A stretch of 64,000 bases of DNA. Source: Bryobacterales bacterium F-183 (lineage in GTDB: Bacteria > Acidobacteriota > Terriglobia > Bryobacterales > Bryobacteraceae). Made by a program: the position numbers and the translations under genes. Under the pieces are notes generated by a model. That model was not told where the DNA came from, searched no databases, and worked only from the letters and a program-made list of their open reading frames with translations. The stretch is from NCBI GenBank assembly GCA_016865505.2, contig AP025252.1, positions 4,340,001-4,404,000 on the forward strand. Reading direction: 5' to 3'. Below, piece by piece: positions 17,220-26,149 of the stretch. Within the stretch, counting starts at the first letter, position 1; every line of letters begins with the position of its first letter.

Positions 17220-20200
17220 TCAAAAGCGGTAACGTATGGCCATCTGCATGATGCGTGGGTCGCGGGCAGAGGTGATCCACCCGAAGCTCGTCGCACCGAT
17301 GTTCGTCGCCGGATTGTTGAAGTTGACCGTGTTGAACAGGTTGAATGCTTCCCAACGAATGTCGAACGACTGGCGCTCGGTGACGCGGAAGGCCTTAGAG
17401 AGATTGAAGTCGGTCGTGAAGAACCTCGGGCCGTACGCTGTGTTGCGAGCGGCATCTCCCGGCGTGTTCACCGCCTGCACGCTGTAGGCGTTCGGGTTTA
17501 AGAAGCGGAAGCGATCTTCCTTCGGGTCGATGCCGGTGTTGGCTTCACCCACCCGGTTCGGACGCAGGCCACCGCCATTCCGATTCAGAAACGTGTAAGC
17601 CCGGCCAGTCTGCGGATCGATGCCATTGCCGTTCAAGCCGACGTTCAGTGGCAGGCCGCTCCGCCAGTTGATGATGGTTGAGGTACGCCAGCCAGCGAGG
17701 GCGTACTTGGCTAAGCCCTTCCAGCTCTTGCCCCAGGGTAGTTCGTAGGTGAGCGCGTTGGTGAACTGCAGCTTGGGCGTTTGCGACATGCGTCCATTTT
17801 CGAGGTCGAACCGGTCCAGAATTTGGGGCGAAGACCCGGCGTCCCAGGTGCCGGCCTGGTCGATGGCGCTGGCCCAGGTGAAGCTCGAAAGCAGATAGAG
17901 CCCGTTGCTGTAGGTGTGCTCGAACTTGGTTTGCAGGGCGTTGTACCAACTCTTGGCCGTACTCGCACCGGTTTGGATGCCCTGCCACTGCGGGAACGGA
18001 CGGTTGGCTGCGACGGAACCGTCTATCCCGAATGCCGTCTGGTTGCGCTGGTACAGGCCGAAGAGGTTCACGCCGCGGTTGCCGGCATAAGCTACTTCGA
18101 ATGTGCTCGCCTTGCTAACGCGGTACTGCATCGCAAAGTTGAACTGCTGGATGCGGCCAGAGCGCTGCTCGCGTTCGCGGGTACGAAGGCCGATGGTGCG
18201 GCTGTCAAAATTGGTCAGTACGCCGGCGGGGATCGGGTCGCTCAAGCGGACGGGCGCAGGACCAGTGCCGACACGCAGAAGCGTCGGTTGGATCAGTTGA
18301 GGCGGATTGAGCGGGAGGTTGGCTTCCGAACCGTAAATGTCTTCCGTGTTGTAGAAGATGCCGTAGCCTCCGCGAAGGACAAGCTTTTCTTCGAGCGCCT
18401 GCCAGGCAAAGCCGAGGCGGGGGCCGAAGTTGTTGCGGTCCGGGGTGGTCAGGTACTTGTCTTTGTCGCTGGCAAGAATCAGCCCGCCGGTGGCGGGGTC
18501 GAAATTGATGTTCTTGTTCACACCGTGGCCGTAGAAGGGCGTTGTGTACTCGTAGCGGAGGCCGAGGTTCAGCGTGAAGGTGCGGCTGACTTTGAAGTCA
18601 TCCTGGAAGAACGCACTGTAGGCTTCCTGGCGCTGATCCACTTCCGGCACCGTGTTGAGTTGGACGCTCTCCGGAAAGCCCAGAAGCAGGTCGCTCATAG
18701 CATCGTTGGTGTAACGGCCTTCGAAGTTGTAGGCCGGGGTGCGGCGGGTAACGTCGACAAAGCGGTTCGCCTTCAGACGGAGTTCGAAGCCCGCGCGCAT
18801 GAAGTGGCGACCGGATGTGATCGAGACGGTATCGATGAACTGGTTGAGCTTCGGCGCCTGGAACTGCGGCCGGAAGTTGCGGGTGCCGAGCTGATTGTAG
18901 TTGGTGGGGTTGATGAGCGGCAGGCCGCCAACCTGCAACATCTCCGGGGGTAGTCCGCGGAATCCGAACGCGTCGGCCTTCTCGGCAGTGGCAGTGGCGT
19001 GTGCAAACTCGGCGAACGTATAGTTGTTGCCGTAGCGAAGTGTGTTCACCATACGTGGGCTGATCGTCGCGGTCCAGGCGAGGGCGAGGCTGCGGTTCTC
19101 ATTGAACTGCGTGCCCTGGTTGCCGACGCCGTCAGCGAGCCCTGGGAAGATCGCGTCGCGGCTGAACTTCTGCCGGAGCCAACTGAAGCGGGCCATGATC
19201 TGGTTGCGTTCGTTGAGGTTGTAGTCCGCGCGGGTGTCGAACTTGTGGGTGTCTTACTTGCCGTCGCGCTGCAAGCTGTAGTTCTGCACCGGACGGCCGT
19301 TCTGGAAGTTGCCTGGGGTGTTTGGCTCCGGGTATAGGTCAATCACTTTCTTGGCCAGCGCGTCCACGCGGGCAGCGGGCAGGATGTTGCCGGCAAAGGG
19401 GGTCCGCGTGTCCGGATCCACGATGTTCAATGCACCAAACTGGCCGTTGCGCTGGGCGAGAGTGGGAACCGTGGTGAGGCCGGTGTCGGCAAAGCTCTGA
19501 CGAAAGCCCTCGTAGGCACCGAAGTAGAAGAGCTTGTTCTTCACGATGGGACCGCCGACGGTGCCACCGTACTGGTGCCATGCCAGGTTGTTCTTGGGTA
19601 GGTTCTGGAGATTGTTGGTCCAGCCGCGGGCCGCCAGCGCGGAATCACGGTTGAAGTAGTAGCCAGAGCCGTGCGTTTCGTTGCTGCCGCCTTTGATCGA
19701 TACGTTCACCACCGCACCGGCACTACGGCCGAACTCCGCAGAGAAAGCGTTGGTCTGAACTTTGAACTCGGCGATTGCATCGGGGTTCGGCTGCACCACC
19801 TGTGCCGAGAGCGACTGCGCGTTCTGCGTGCCCTGGTTGTTGTCGACGCCGTCGAGAATGAAGTTGTTTTGCGTGTGGTAGTTGCCGTTTGCAACAAACC
19901 AGCCTGGACCTCGGGTCACCGGGTTCAGGGTACTCGCGGCAACGCCGGGCGAGAGAAGCGCAAGCTCCGTGTAGCGGCGGCCGGCGAGCGGAAGTTCCAC
20001 CGCCGTGCGGCCCGTAATGACTTGGCCGAGCGAGCCCTGTTCCGTTTGAATGGACGCCACCGCAGCGGAGACCTCTACGGTTTCGCTGACCGAAGAGACA
20101 TCCAGACGGACGCGCAAGACGCGGCGTTCGTCGACGCTGATTTGCACAGCGGAAAGCCGGACCGTCTTAAAGCCGGGGTTCTGCACCTCGACGTCATAAG

Positions 20201-20408
20201 TTCCGCGCACAATTGGACTGAAGAACGCATAGCCTTCTGAAGAGGTGTTGTTCGAAAGGCGTAGCCCGGTGGCCGCATTTTGGACCGAAACCTTGGCGCC
20301 AACAATGGCGGACTGCGAGGAGTCTTCCACAAGAACGCGAAGTGAAGCCGAGTCTGTCTGTGCGAGCAGGGACGCAGCTATAGCCAAGCCGAGCAAAGTG
20401 CTTCTCAT
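17220..20408 (-). pseudogene. Oar-type TonB-dependent receptor interrupted by one in-frame TAA
   Basis: Two open parts are in the same frame, separated by a single TAA (bases 19256-19254). The upstream part (20408-19257) has a signal peptide, a carboxypeptidase-regulatory beta domain (LRVLVEDSSQSAIVGAKVSVQNAATG) and a TonB plug (LPLAGRRYTELALLSPGV...ILDGVDNNQGTQN). The downstream part is the outer-membrane beta-barrel, ending in the typical aromatic terminus MAIRYRF. Across the stop the translation reads SLQRDGK-stop-DTHKFDTRADYNLNERNQI, which fits the family. The complete protein would be 1062 residues. It is a recent nonsense mutation, an assembly error, or a phase-off allele. No new start with a signal peptide exists after the stop. 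Confidence 0.8.
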
Positions 20409-20560
20409 GGGTGCCAGAGTAGCGGGACAGCGTCACAGCGACATTAGCGACGCATTCCAATTTGCTTACATTGGTGGAGATCCGCGTAGTAGTTCCGATC
20501 GCTCGCGGAAAGGCCGTTGAAACGCACCGACCGGCCCATCGAAGTTGCCTCCGCGCGGCG

Positions 20561-21028
20561 CTACGGAGTACCGCGTACGATTTTGCCGAAGAGTTGGCCT
20601 CCGTAGCCGCCTTTGCTGCTGCTCCATGTACCTGCGTATTGATCGCCATGCAGTACGACACGGGCGGTGTAGGAACCCATGCCCGGTACACCGACGTCGG
20701 TGAGACAGAGGACCGGCGTGTCGTCTCCGGCCCAGCGGACGCTGACGGGTACGGGGATGGGGAGTTCCTGATCCTTGTACTTGAACTTTGCCGTGAGGAG
20801 CCAGGTGTCGCCGGTGAGCTTGCTGGCGGAGGAGATGGTGTAACGCTCTTCGCTGCTGATCTTGTCGCTACGGGTGCTCGACGAGCGGCCTACTAATGTG
20901 ATGCCGCCTTCTATGAACTTGCGGAACTTGGTGTCGAGGTCGACGGGAGCTGCAGCGGTCTTCGATGACGAGCAGGACGAGGCGGCGAATAACAGCAAAC
21001 AGGCGATCCATGCACGCAGCGGCAACAT
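20561..21028 (-). CDS. Lipoprotein of unknown function
   Basis: The ATG at 21028 is chosen because it opens a lipoprotein signal (ACLLLFAASSC, Cys at residue 18) followed by a Ser-rich tether. The open frame extends further upstream but without a signal. The mature domain (about 135 aa) has repeated Ser/Thr strands and KFIEGGITLVGRSSSTRSDKISSEERY, then WLLTAKFKYKDQELPIPVPVSVRWAGDDTPVL. It looks like an all-beta envelope protein. The NlpC/P60-like gene ends 26 bases upstream. A related fragment lies at 17.2 kb. Confidence 0.6.
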   Translation of the reverse strand: MLPLRAWIACLLLFAASSCSSSKTAAAPVDLDTKFRKFIEGGITLVGRSSSTRSDKISSEERYTISSASKLTGDTWLLTAKFKYKDQELPIPVPVSVRWAGDDTPVLCLTDVGVPGMGSYTARVVLHGDQYAGTWSSSKGGYGGQLFGKIVRGTP

Positions 21029-21054
21029 GCCACAAGTGTACTCAGTTGGCGTAG

Positions 21055-21807
21055 CTAGCCGCGAACGTTCCAGCGGCCGAGCAGGATCTCGTCGGTGGGA
21101 CGGAGCTTGGCGGTTACTCTGGAGCGACCGATGTTGCTGCGGGTGACGCCCCAATGCGCGCCCTTTGCCTCCATCATGTGGGTTGCGTCGATCGCGATGC
21201 CAATGTGGCTGAGGTTGAAGATCAGGATGTCGCCGGTTTGGATGGTGGCAGCGATATCGGGATGGCTGGCTGCTTGGGCGAGAGCATGCCTCTGGCAGTG
21301 CGCAATGCTGTTGATGCTAGTCGTCAGGAAGATGCTCCACATCACCCAGTTGACGAGACCGATGCAGTCAAAGTGGCGCTTGTTCTGACACGACTCACCG
21401 AAGGTAAGCTGGCCCGGATTCTCGGTGTCGGGCCGGGGCCAGCGATAGGTTTCCGGCCTGTTCGTTAGGGCGAAGTGGCGAAGGGCGGCAGGTGACTCGG
21501 CGATGTTGCGGGGTACACAGGGGAGAGCAGTGGCTGTTCGTGGGCGTCCACAACAGAAAGTGGTCACATCGGAGGCGCAAACCGCCGAATGGATACGCGG
21601 CGGCTGGGGATTGCGAGTTGGGGTGTCGCCATACCTGTCCTCCGGCATGGAGAGGCGGTGGTACCAAACCGGGTGACCGTTCGAAAAGCCTGGGTGGTTC
21701 CCGAAGCTCCCGTGCAGGTAGTGGGCGCCTTCTGCCTGATCCAGATATTGGTTCACCATTTGCCGGTAGCGATCGTAGCGTGACATAGCTTTCGCTTTTT
21801 CTATCAT
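21055..21807 (-). CDS. NlpC/P60-like (CHAP-type) cysteine peptidase-like protein
   Basis: Residues 140-225 contain FDCIGLVNWVMW (candidate catalytic Cys with the D/C-x-G-L pattern) and GDILIFNLSHIGIAIDATHMMEA (a GD...HIGI block with the His). These are the two halves of an NlpC/P60 papain-like site. The N-terminal 110 residues (YHRL, HPVWYHRLSMPEDRYGD) are unfamiliar and Arg/Pro-rich, with several Cys. No signal peptide is seen. Possible substrate: a cell-wall peptide or other amide; unproven. Confidence 0.55.
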   Translation of the reverse strand: MIEKAKAMSRYDRYRQMVNQYLDQAEGAHYLHGSFGNHPGFSNGHPVWYHRLSMPEDRYGDTPTRNPQPPRIHSAVCASDVTTFCCGRPRTATALPCVPRNIAESPAALRHFALTNRPETYRWPRPDTENPGQLTFGESCQNKRHFDCIGLVNWVMWSIFLTTSINSIAHCQRHALAQAASHPDIAATIQTGDILIFNLSHIGIAIDATHMMEAKGAHWGVTRSNIGRSRVTAKLRPTDEILLGRWNVRG

Positions 21808-21853
21808 CGTCCAATTTGCTTTGGAGTTGAACCTCCAATCAAACTACCTTAAG

Positions 21854-21882
21854 TTGACAGGGATATAGGTGATCACTATCCT
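21854..21882 (+). promoter_or_regulatory. Sigma-70 promoter of the cysM operon with an overlapping inverted repeat
   Basis: TTGACA (21854-21859), a 17-base spacer and TATCCT (21877-21882). The ATG at 21889 is where transcription is expected to begin, so the mRNA may be leaderless. The spacer and -10 hold GGATA (21861-21865) and TATCC (21877-21881) around a GTGATCAC palindrome. That arrangement suits a dimeric repressor, for example of the Rrf2 type that controls cysteine and iron-sulfur genes; the regulator assignment is a guess. Confidence 0.6.
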
Positions 21883-21888
21883 AGGCTT

Positions 21889-22851
21889 ATGGTGGATGCG
21901 CCTGTCTCTTCTGTGGCTTACGGCGCGACTGCCCATTCCATTCTCGACCTTGTTGGCCGTACCCCGCTGATTCGATTGGACAAAATCGACTCAGATCTGG
22001 GCGGTATCGAGATTTGGGGGAAAGCCGAGTTCATGAACCCTGGCGGGTCCGTGAAAGACCGGCCGGCGCTCAATATGATCAATGAGGGCGAGGCGAGCGG
22101 GCGGCTTACCAAAGACAAGGTCATCCTGGATTCGACGAGCGGGAATACGGGGATCGCGTATGCCATGGTGGCGTCGTACAAGGGCTACAAGGTCAAGCTT
22201 TGTTTGCCTGCGAATGCGTCTCCGGAGCGGAAACAGACCCTGAAAGCCTATGGCGCGGAGTTGGTTCTGACGCCGGCGGGCGAGGGGTCCGATGGGGCCA
22301 TTTTGAAGTGCCGCGAGATCTTTGCCGAAGATCCGGAGCGGTATTTTTACCCCGATCAGTACAACAATCCGGCGAACTGGCAGTCCCACTACAACACCAC
22401 GGCGGTTGAGATCTTGCATCAGACGGGCGGTCGCGTCACGCACTTTCTGGCTGCGATGGGGACGTCGGGTACGTTTGTTGGGGCGTCGCGGCGGTTGAAG
22501 CAGGAAAAGCCCGGGGTGGTTTGCATTTCGGGGCAACCGTCGTCGGGATTTCACGGTTTAGAGGGCTTGAAGCATATGCCGACGGCGATTGTGCCGGGCA
22601 TTTATGACGAAGCTCTGGCGGATGAGAACGTCTGGATTGAGACCGAAGACGCGCTGGCGATGACGCGGCGGTTGGGTCGCAAACAGGGGCTGCTGGTGGG
22701 GATTTCGGCCGGTGCGAATGTGCTGGCGGCTTACCAGTTGGGGCAAAAGTTGCAGGCCGAAGGCAAGACTTCATCCGTGATTGTTACTATTCTTTGCGAT
22801 AGCGCATCCAAGTACCTAAGCGAACATTTTTGGAACGATGCTGACCATTGA
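21889..22851 (+). CDS. cysM: Cysteine synthase (PLP-dependent, CysM type)
   Basis: Fold-type II PLP enzyme making cysteine by beta-replacement on an activated serine. Key features: the PLP Lys in GGSVKDRPAL (K56), the asparagine loop STSGNTGIAYA and the phosphate-cup GTSGTFVGASRRLK. Its place in front of a JAMM protease, a ThiS-like carrier and an adenylyltransferase matches the mycobacterial CysM-Mec-CysO arrangement. There CysM uses O-phosphoserine and a protein thiocarboxylate as sulfur donor. Whether this enzyme prefers O-phosphoserine or O-acetylserine is not visible here. It overlaps the next gene by 14 bases. Confidence 0.93.
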   Translation: MVDAPVSSVAYGATAHSILDLVGRTPLIRLDKIDSDLGGIEIWGKAEFMNPGGSVKDRPALNMINEGEASGRLTKDKVILDSTSGNTGIAYAMVASYKGYKVKLCLPANASPERKQTLKAYGAELVLTPAGEGSDGAILKCREIFAEDPERYFYPDQYNNPANWQSHYNTTAVEILHQTGGRVTHFLAAMGTSGTFVGASRRLKQEKPGVVCISGQPSSGFHGLEGLKHMPTAIVPGIYDEALADENVWIETEDALAMTRRLGRKQGLLVGISAGANVLAAYQLGQKLQAEGKTSSVIVTILCDSASKYLSEHFWNDADH

Positions 22852-23251
22852 GAAGGCTGCCTGGGACGTCATGGTGGCCCATGCCGAAGCCACTTATCCC
22901 AACGAATGCTGCGGCGTGATGCTCGGCAAGGGCAAGACTGTGACGCGCGCCAAGGCGCTCGACAATACCTATGAAGGCGCGCAGGAGGACCGGTACGAGA
23001 TTCGGCCGGAAGACCTGCTGGCTGCCGATCGCGAGGCGCGGAAAGACGGGCTGGATATTGTCGGCATCTTTCATTCGCATCCGGACTGCGCTGCCTATTT
23101 TTCAAAGACCGACCTGGAGAATTCCTGTCCCTGGTACTCCTTTGTCGTGCTTTCGATCTTGAAGGGAAAGTTTGATAACGCGGGAAGCTTTCTGCCGAAT
23201 GCCGAGCAGACGGAGGCTCCTGAAGAGGAACTGATATGGCCAAAATCCTGA
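22838..23251 (+). CDS. mec: JAMM/MPN metalloprotease, Mec-like
   Basis: The JAMM zinc site is complete: a catalytic Glu early (YPNECCGVMLG), then HSHPDCAAYFSKTD with the two zinc His at 79 and 81 and the Asp about 10 residues later. It is a 137-aa single-domain protein, like mycobacterial Mec, which releases cysteine from the CysO-cysteine adduct. Overlapped at both ends by cysM (14 bases) and cysO (16 bases), so it is translated in a coupled operon. Confidence 0.85.
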   Translation: MLTIEKAAWDVMVAHAEATYPNECCGVMLGKGKTVTRAKALDNTYEGAQEDRYEIRPEDLLAADREARKDGLDIVGIFHSHPDCAAYFSKTDLENSCPWYSFVVLSILKGKFDNAGSFLPNAEQTEAPEEELIWPKS

Positions 23252-23511
23252 TCCCCACGCCGCTGCGCCAGTTTGCCGGCGGGAACGACACCGTGGACGT
23301 GACCGGCGCGACCGTGGGCGAGGCGCTGACGGCGCTGACCACCGCGCATCCGGACCTGCGCAAGAACCTGTACAACGATGCGGGTGCGCTGCGTAGCTTT
23401 GTGAACGTCTATCTGAACGACGAAGACATCCGCTATCTGTCGAAAGACGCTACGCCGCTGAGCGATGGGGATACGATCTCCATCGTGCCATCGATCGCCG
23501 GAGGTCGCTAA
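23236..23511 (+). CDS. cysO: ThiS/MoaD-like sulfur-carrier protein (CysO-like)
   Basis: 91 aa, beta-grasp fold: MAKILIPTPLRQF, then VGEALTALTTAHPDLR and VNVYLNDEDIRYL, and the terminal strand DGDTISIVPSIAGGR. A C-terminal Gly-Gly would carry the thiocarboxylate after adenylation by the next gene's product. One extra Arg follows Gly-Gly here, so the end must be trimmed, perhaps by the co-encoded JAMM protease, before activation. The start has GAGGA a few bases upstream. Confidence 0.85.
   Translation: MAKILIPTPLRQFAGGNDTVDVTGATVGEALTALTTAHPDLRKNLYNDAGALRSFVNVYLNDEDIRYLSKDATPLSDGDTISIVPSIAGGR
23500..23505 (+). promoter_or_regulatory. Shine-Dalgarno of the adenylyltransferase gene, within the CysO di-glycine codons
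   Basis: GGAGGT encodes the Gly-Gly of CysO and lies 9 bases before the TTG start of the downstream gene. It is the only good Shine-Dalgarno there and supports the TTG start. Confidence 0.65.
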
Positions 23512-23514
23512 GTT

Positions 23515-24657
23515 TTGGCGTTAACCAATCAAGAGATCGCCCGCTATTCCCGGCATCTGATCCTGCCGGAAGTGGGCATGGAAGGGCAAAACAAGCTCAA
23601 GAACGCGAGTGTCCTGTTGATTGGCACCGGCGGACTGGGCGCGCCTTCCGCACTGTATCTGGCTGCGTCGGGCATCGGTCGTATCGGCCTGGTGGACTTT
23701 GACGTGGTCGATGAGTCCAACCTGCAGCGGCAGATCATTCACGGCACCAAGGATATTGGGCGGAAGAAGCTGCATTCGGCGCGCGATAGCATGCACGACA
23801 TCAATCCGTACATGCAGATCGACCTGTTCGAAGAGGCGCTCGAAAGTTCGAACGCGATGCGGATCCTAAAGGATTACGACATTGTGCTCGATGGTACGGA
23901 CAACTTTCCGACGCGGTATCTGACCAACGACGCTTGCGTGCTGTCGGGCAAGCCGAACGTGTACGGGTCGATCTTCCGGTTCGAAGGGCAGTCCACTGTG
24001 TTTGCGACGAAGGACGGGCCCTGTTACCGGTGTTTGTATCCGGAGCCGCCACCTCCTGGTTTGGTGCCGTCGTGCGCCGAGGGCGGCGTGATGGGCGTGC
24101 TGCCGGGCATCATCGGCGTGATTCAGGCAACCGAGACGGTGAAGCTGATTTTGGGGGCGGGGAATCCGCTGATCGGGCGGCTTCTGCTGTACGATGCCCT
24201 GGGGATGAAGTTCCGGGAATTGAAGATCCGCAAGGATCCGAATTGCCCGATCTGCGGTCCGAACAAGACGATTACGGAACTGATCGATTATCACCAGTTC
24301 TGCGGGATTCCGTCGACGCCTCCGCCACCGCCTCCTGCATCGGCCGAAGTGGAGCCGTTGGTGGTGAAGCAGTGGTTGAGCGAGGGGCGGAAGTTCACAT
24401 TTATCGACGTGCGCGAGCCGCATGAGTACCAGATTGCGCGCATTGAAGGTACGCAACTGCTGCCGCTGGGCGAGGTGCCGAAACGGTTAGGCGAATTCGA
24501 TAAGAATGCCGAGATCGTGGTGCATTGCAAGAGCGGTATGCGTAGCGCTAAGGCGCAGAAAGCAATGCAGGAGGCCGGTTTCACCAACGTGCTAAACATG
24601 AAGGGTGGAATTTTGGCCTGGAGTGACAAAGTCGATCCGAAGATTCCGAAGTATTAG
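23515..24657 (+). CDS. moeZ: ThiF/MoeB-type adenylyltransferase with C-terminal rhodanese domain (MoeZ-like)
   Basis: TTG start with GGAGGT at a 9-base distance. Residues 1-245 are the E1-like adenylyltransferase: GTGGLGAPSALYLAASG nucleotide loop, R/N residues in ESNLQRQ, and zinc Cys pairs CYRC and CPIC. A Pro-rich linker (about 262-270) leads to a rhodanese domain (VREPHEYQIARIEGT) with active-site Cys 338 in HCKSGMRS. Such proteins activate the carrier's terminal Gly and transfer sulfur to it. The substrate is the carrier encoded just upstream. Confidence 0.93.
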   Translation: MALTNQEIARYSRHLILPEVGMEGQNKLKNASVLLIGTGGLGAPSALYLAASGIGRIGLVDFDVVDESNLQRQIIHGTKDIGRKKLHSARDSMHDINPYMQIDLFEEALESSNAMRILKDYDIVLDGTDNFPTRYLTNDACVLSGKPNVYGSIFRFEGQSTVFATKDGPCYRCLYPEPPPPGLVPSCAEGGVMGVLPGIIGVIQATETVKLILGAGNPLIGRLLLYDALGMKFRELKIRKDPNCPICGPNKTITELIDYHQFCGIPSTPPPPPPASAEVEPLVVKQWLSEGRKFTFIDVREPHEYQIARIEGTQLLPLGEVPKRLGEFDKNAEIVVHCKSGMRSAKAQKAMQEAGFTNVLNMKGGILAWSDKVDPKIPKY

Positions 24658-25498
24658 TCTGATTTGGGCGGGGGTCTGCATTGTGTGTGGGCTCCCGCTT
24701 CCTGCCCAATCTATTCACGTCTATACCGAACTGCAGCGCGTCGATCCGTTCGGAAATGTCATACAACAAGACCAGGGTCCTGAAGCCGACCGGCGGAGTA
24801 GCCGGGAGGTGCTTTCGCCTGCAATTGTGCGGAATGCGTCGTCGTCATTTCTGGTGGCGGTGGAGCCTCCTCCGGGGACGCCGTACTGGTTCTATATGGG
24901 CGAGAATCCCGAAAATCTGATTCGGGTGACGGTATATAAAGCAATTTTCGAAAAAAATTCTGCGGGGAATTTTGTGCCGGACCGGTTGGAGAAGATCGAA
25001 CTTCCCTACAACGGTCTGGTGCCAGAGAAGGGTATTCCCGGGCAGACCACTGAGCTATTCCTGGTTGACGTATTCGTGCCCAAAGACGCGGTGGTACGGC
25101 GGATGAAGCTAGAACCGCAGATGTGGATTCCCGATAGGTGGATTATCTATCCCATGGAGGTGCGCATTGTTCCTCAGCAACTGCTGGCGAAGGTTCCAGA
25201 GAAGGGTGCAGTGGCATCACTCACGTCGCCGGCGGACGCTACCTACCGCGGAGTTTTTCTTTCGAGCTTCTGCGAAAAGGCTGAGAAATCCGAGGTAGCG
25301 GGGGCACTAACCATTAGGAGCCTTATCCTTCGAAATGCCCAGCGGGACGCGGCGTTGGCAGCGTCGCTGGGGCGGCCTGAGATCGGGAGACTTTTGGGGT
25401 ACGAGGGGGATGCGGACTGGTGTCGCGCGGAACCGGTAGTACTGCACCCGGAGCGGGTTCTAAGGTTACGGGATCGGCTTCTAAGGGAAAAGCCTTAG
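24605..25498 (+). CDS. Secreted protein of unknown function
   Basis: The ATG overlaps the end of the adenylyltransferase gene by 53 bases. It gives a basic start and then a hydrophobic stretch (ISLIWAGVCIVCGLPLPAQS) fitting a signal peptide. The mature part (about 260 aa) has Pro/Gly-rich beta segments (VAVEPPPGTPYWFYMGENP, LFLVDVFVPKDAVVRRMKLEPQMW) and a helical, Arg-rich C-terminus. No known domain recognised. It could be translationally coupled to the upstream operon but has no clear metabolic link to it. Confidence 0.5.
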   Translation: MEFWPGVTKSIRRFRSISLIWAGVCIVCGLPLPAQSIHVYTELQRVDPFGNVIQQDQGPEADRRSSREVLSPAIVRNASSSFLVAVEPPPGTPYWFYMGENPENLIRVTVYKAIFEKNSAGNFVPDRLEKIELPYNGLVPEKGIPGQTTELFLVDVFVPKDAVVRRMKLEPQMWIPDRWIIYPMEVRIVPQQLLAKVPEKGAVASLTSPADATYRGVFLSSFCEKAEKSEVAGALTIRSLILRNAQRDAALAASLGRPEIGRLLGYEGDADWCRAEPVVLHPERVLRLRDRLLREKP

Positions 25499-25533
25499 TC
25501 GGGGGCTTCCCTTTCCGGAAAAGGGAGGTCATA

Positions 25534-25767
25534 ATGTCACAAGACGAACTAGACATGTCACCGCTATGCCCGAGGTGTGGAGTTAGCACGGTAACGCCGT
25601 CGAAGGCGCAGACCTGGGGCGAAGGCTTGGCGCGCATGTTTTTCGTTGGACATTACCGTTGTCATACGTGCCTGAAGAGGTTTGCGTGGTTCATGAGTCC
25701 GCTGTTGCGGATTCGGGAGCGGGAACCGGAACATGTACGCGCGCATCGAGTGGGCGCAGGTGGCTAA
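25534..25767 (+). CDS. Small zinc-ribbon protein
   Basis: The ATG at 25534 follows GGGAGGTCATA, a strong Shine-Dalgarno. It gives 77 aa with two Cys pairs, CPRC and CHTC, about 35 residues apart: a single zinc ribbon. The C-terminus is Arg-rich and basic, so it may bind nucleic acid or protein. No close functional match recognised. Followed by a terminator hairpin before tRNA-Ser. Confidence 0.6.
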   Translation: MSQDELDMSPLCPRCGVSTVTPSKAQTWGEGLARMFFVGHYRCHTCLKRFAWFMSPLLRIREREPEHVRAHRVGAGG

Positions 25768-25798
25768 ACGGGATCGTTCAGTGGTAGACTAGCCATTG

Positions 25799-25829
25799 AA
25801 CCGGTGCGCTTCTGCCCCGGTTTGTTTTT
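25799..25829 (+). terminator. Rho-independent terminator after the zinc-ribbon gene
   Basis: AACCGG (25799-25804) pairs with CCGGTT (25817-25822), followed by a T-rich tract, about 35 bases beyond the stop codon and 18 bases before tRNA-Ser. Confidence 0.6.
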
Positions 25830-25846
25830 CCTCCGTAACCCAAGTT

Positions 25847-25936
25847 GGAGAGATGGCCGAGTGGTTGAAGGCGCACGCTTGGAAAGCGTGTATACGGGAA
25901 ACTGTATCGAGGGTTCGAATCCCTCTCTCTCCGCCA
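25847..25936 (+). tRNA. tRNA-Ser (GGA), CCA encoded
   Basis: Acceptor GGAGAGA/TCTCTCC, D-arm, anticodon arm CACGCTTGGAAAGCGTG giving GGA, an extended variable arm (TATACGGGAAACTGTATC) as expected for a class II tRNA, and T-arm AGGGTTCGAATCCCT. Discriminator G, then CCA. 90 nt. Confidence 0.97.
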
Positions 25937-26149
25937 GATCGCTTCTCTTGCGATTGTTGTAAATCCAATTTCTAAATACGAAGCGACCCTTCGGTATCCA
26001 ACGAATATCCGAGCCTTGCTGGCGTTCGCAGGCTCATTTCCGCCGGGCCGGCGTGACTCTGCCAAGGAGCGCTGTACGCAAAACACTTGCGCGATGTGCC
26101 TCCTTCATGTGACGACGTACGTGGAGGAGTTTCGCGCGGTGGTTGAAAA

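Noticed and set aside
19254-19256. Recoding (selenocysteine or pyrrolysine type) at the TonB receptor stop
   Set aside because: The codon is TAA, which is not used for selenocysteine (UGA) or pyrrolysine (UAG), and no special context is visible.
25847-25936. Phage attachment site in tRNA-Ser
   Set aside because: No direct repeat of the tRNA 3' end and no integrase seen in the window; only the decayed Mrr fragment hints at a past island.
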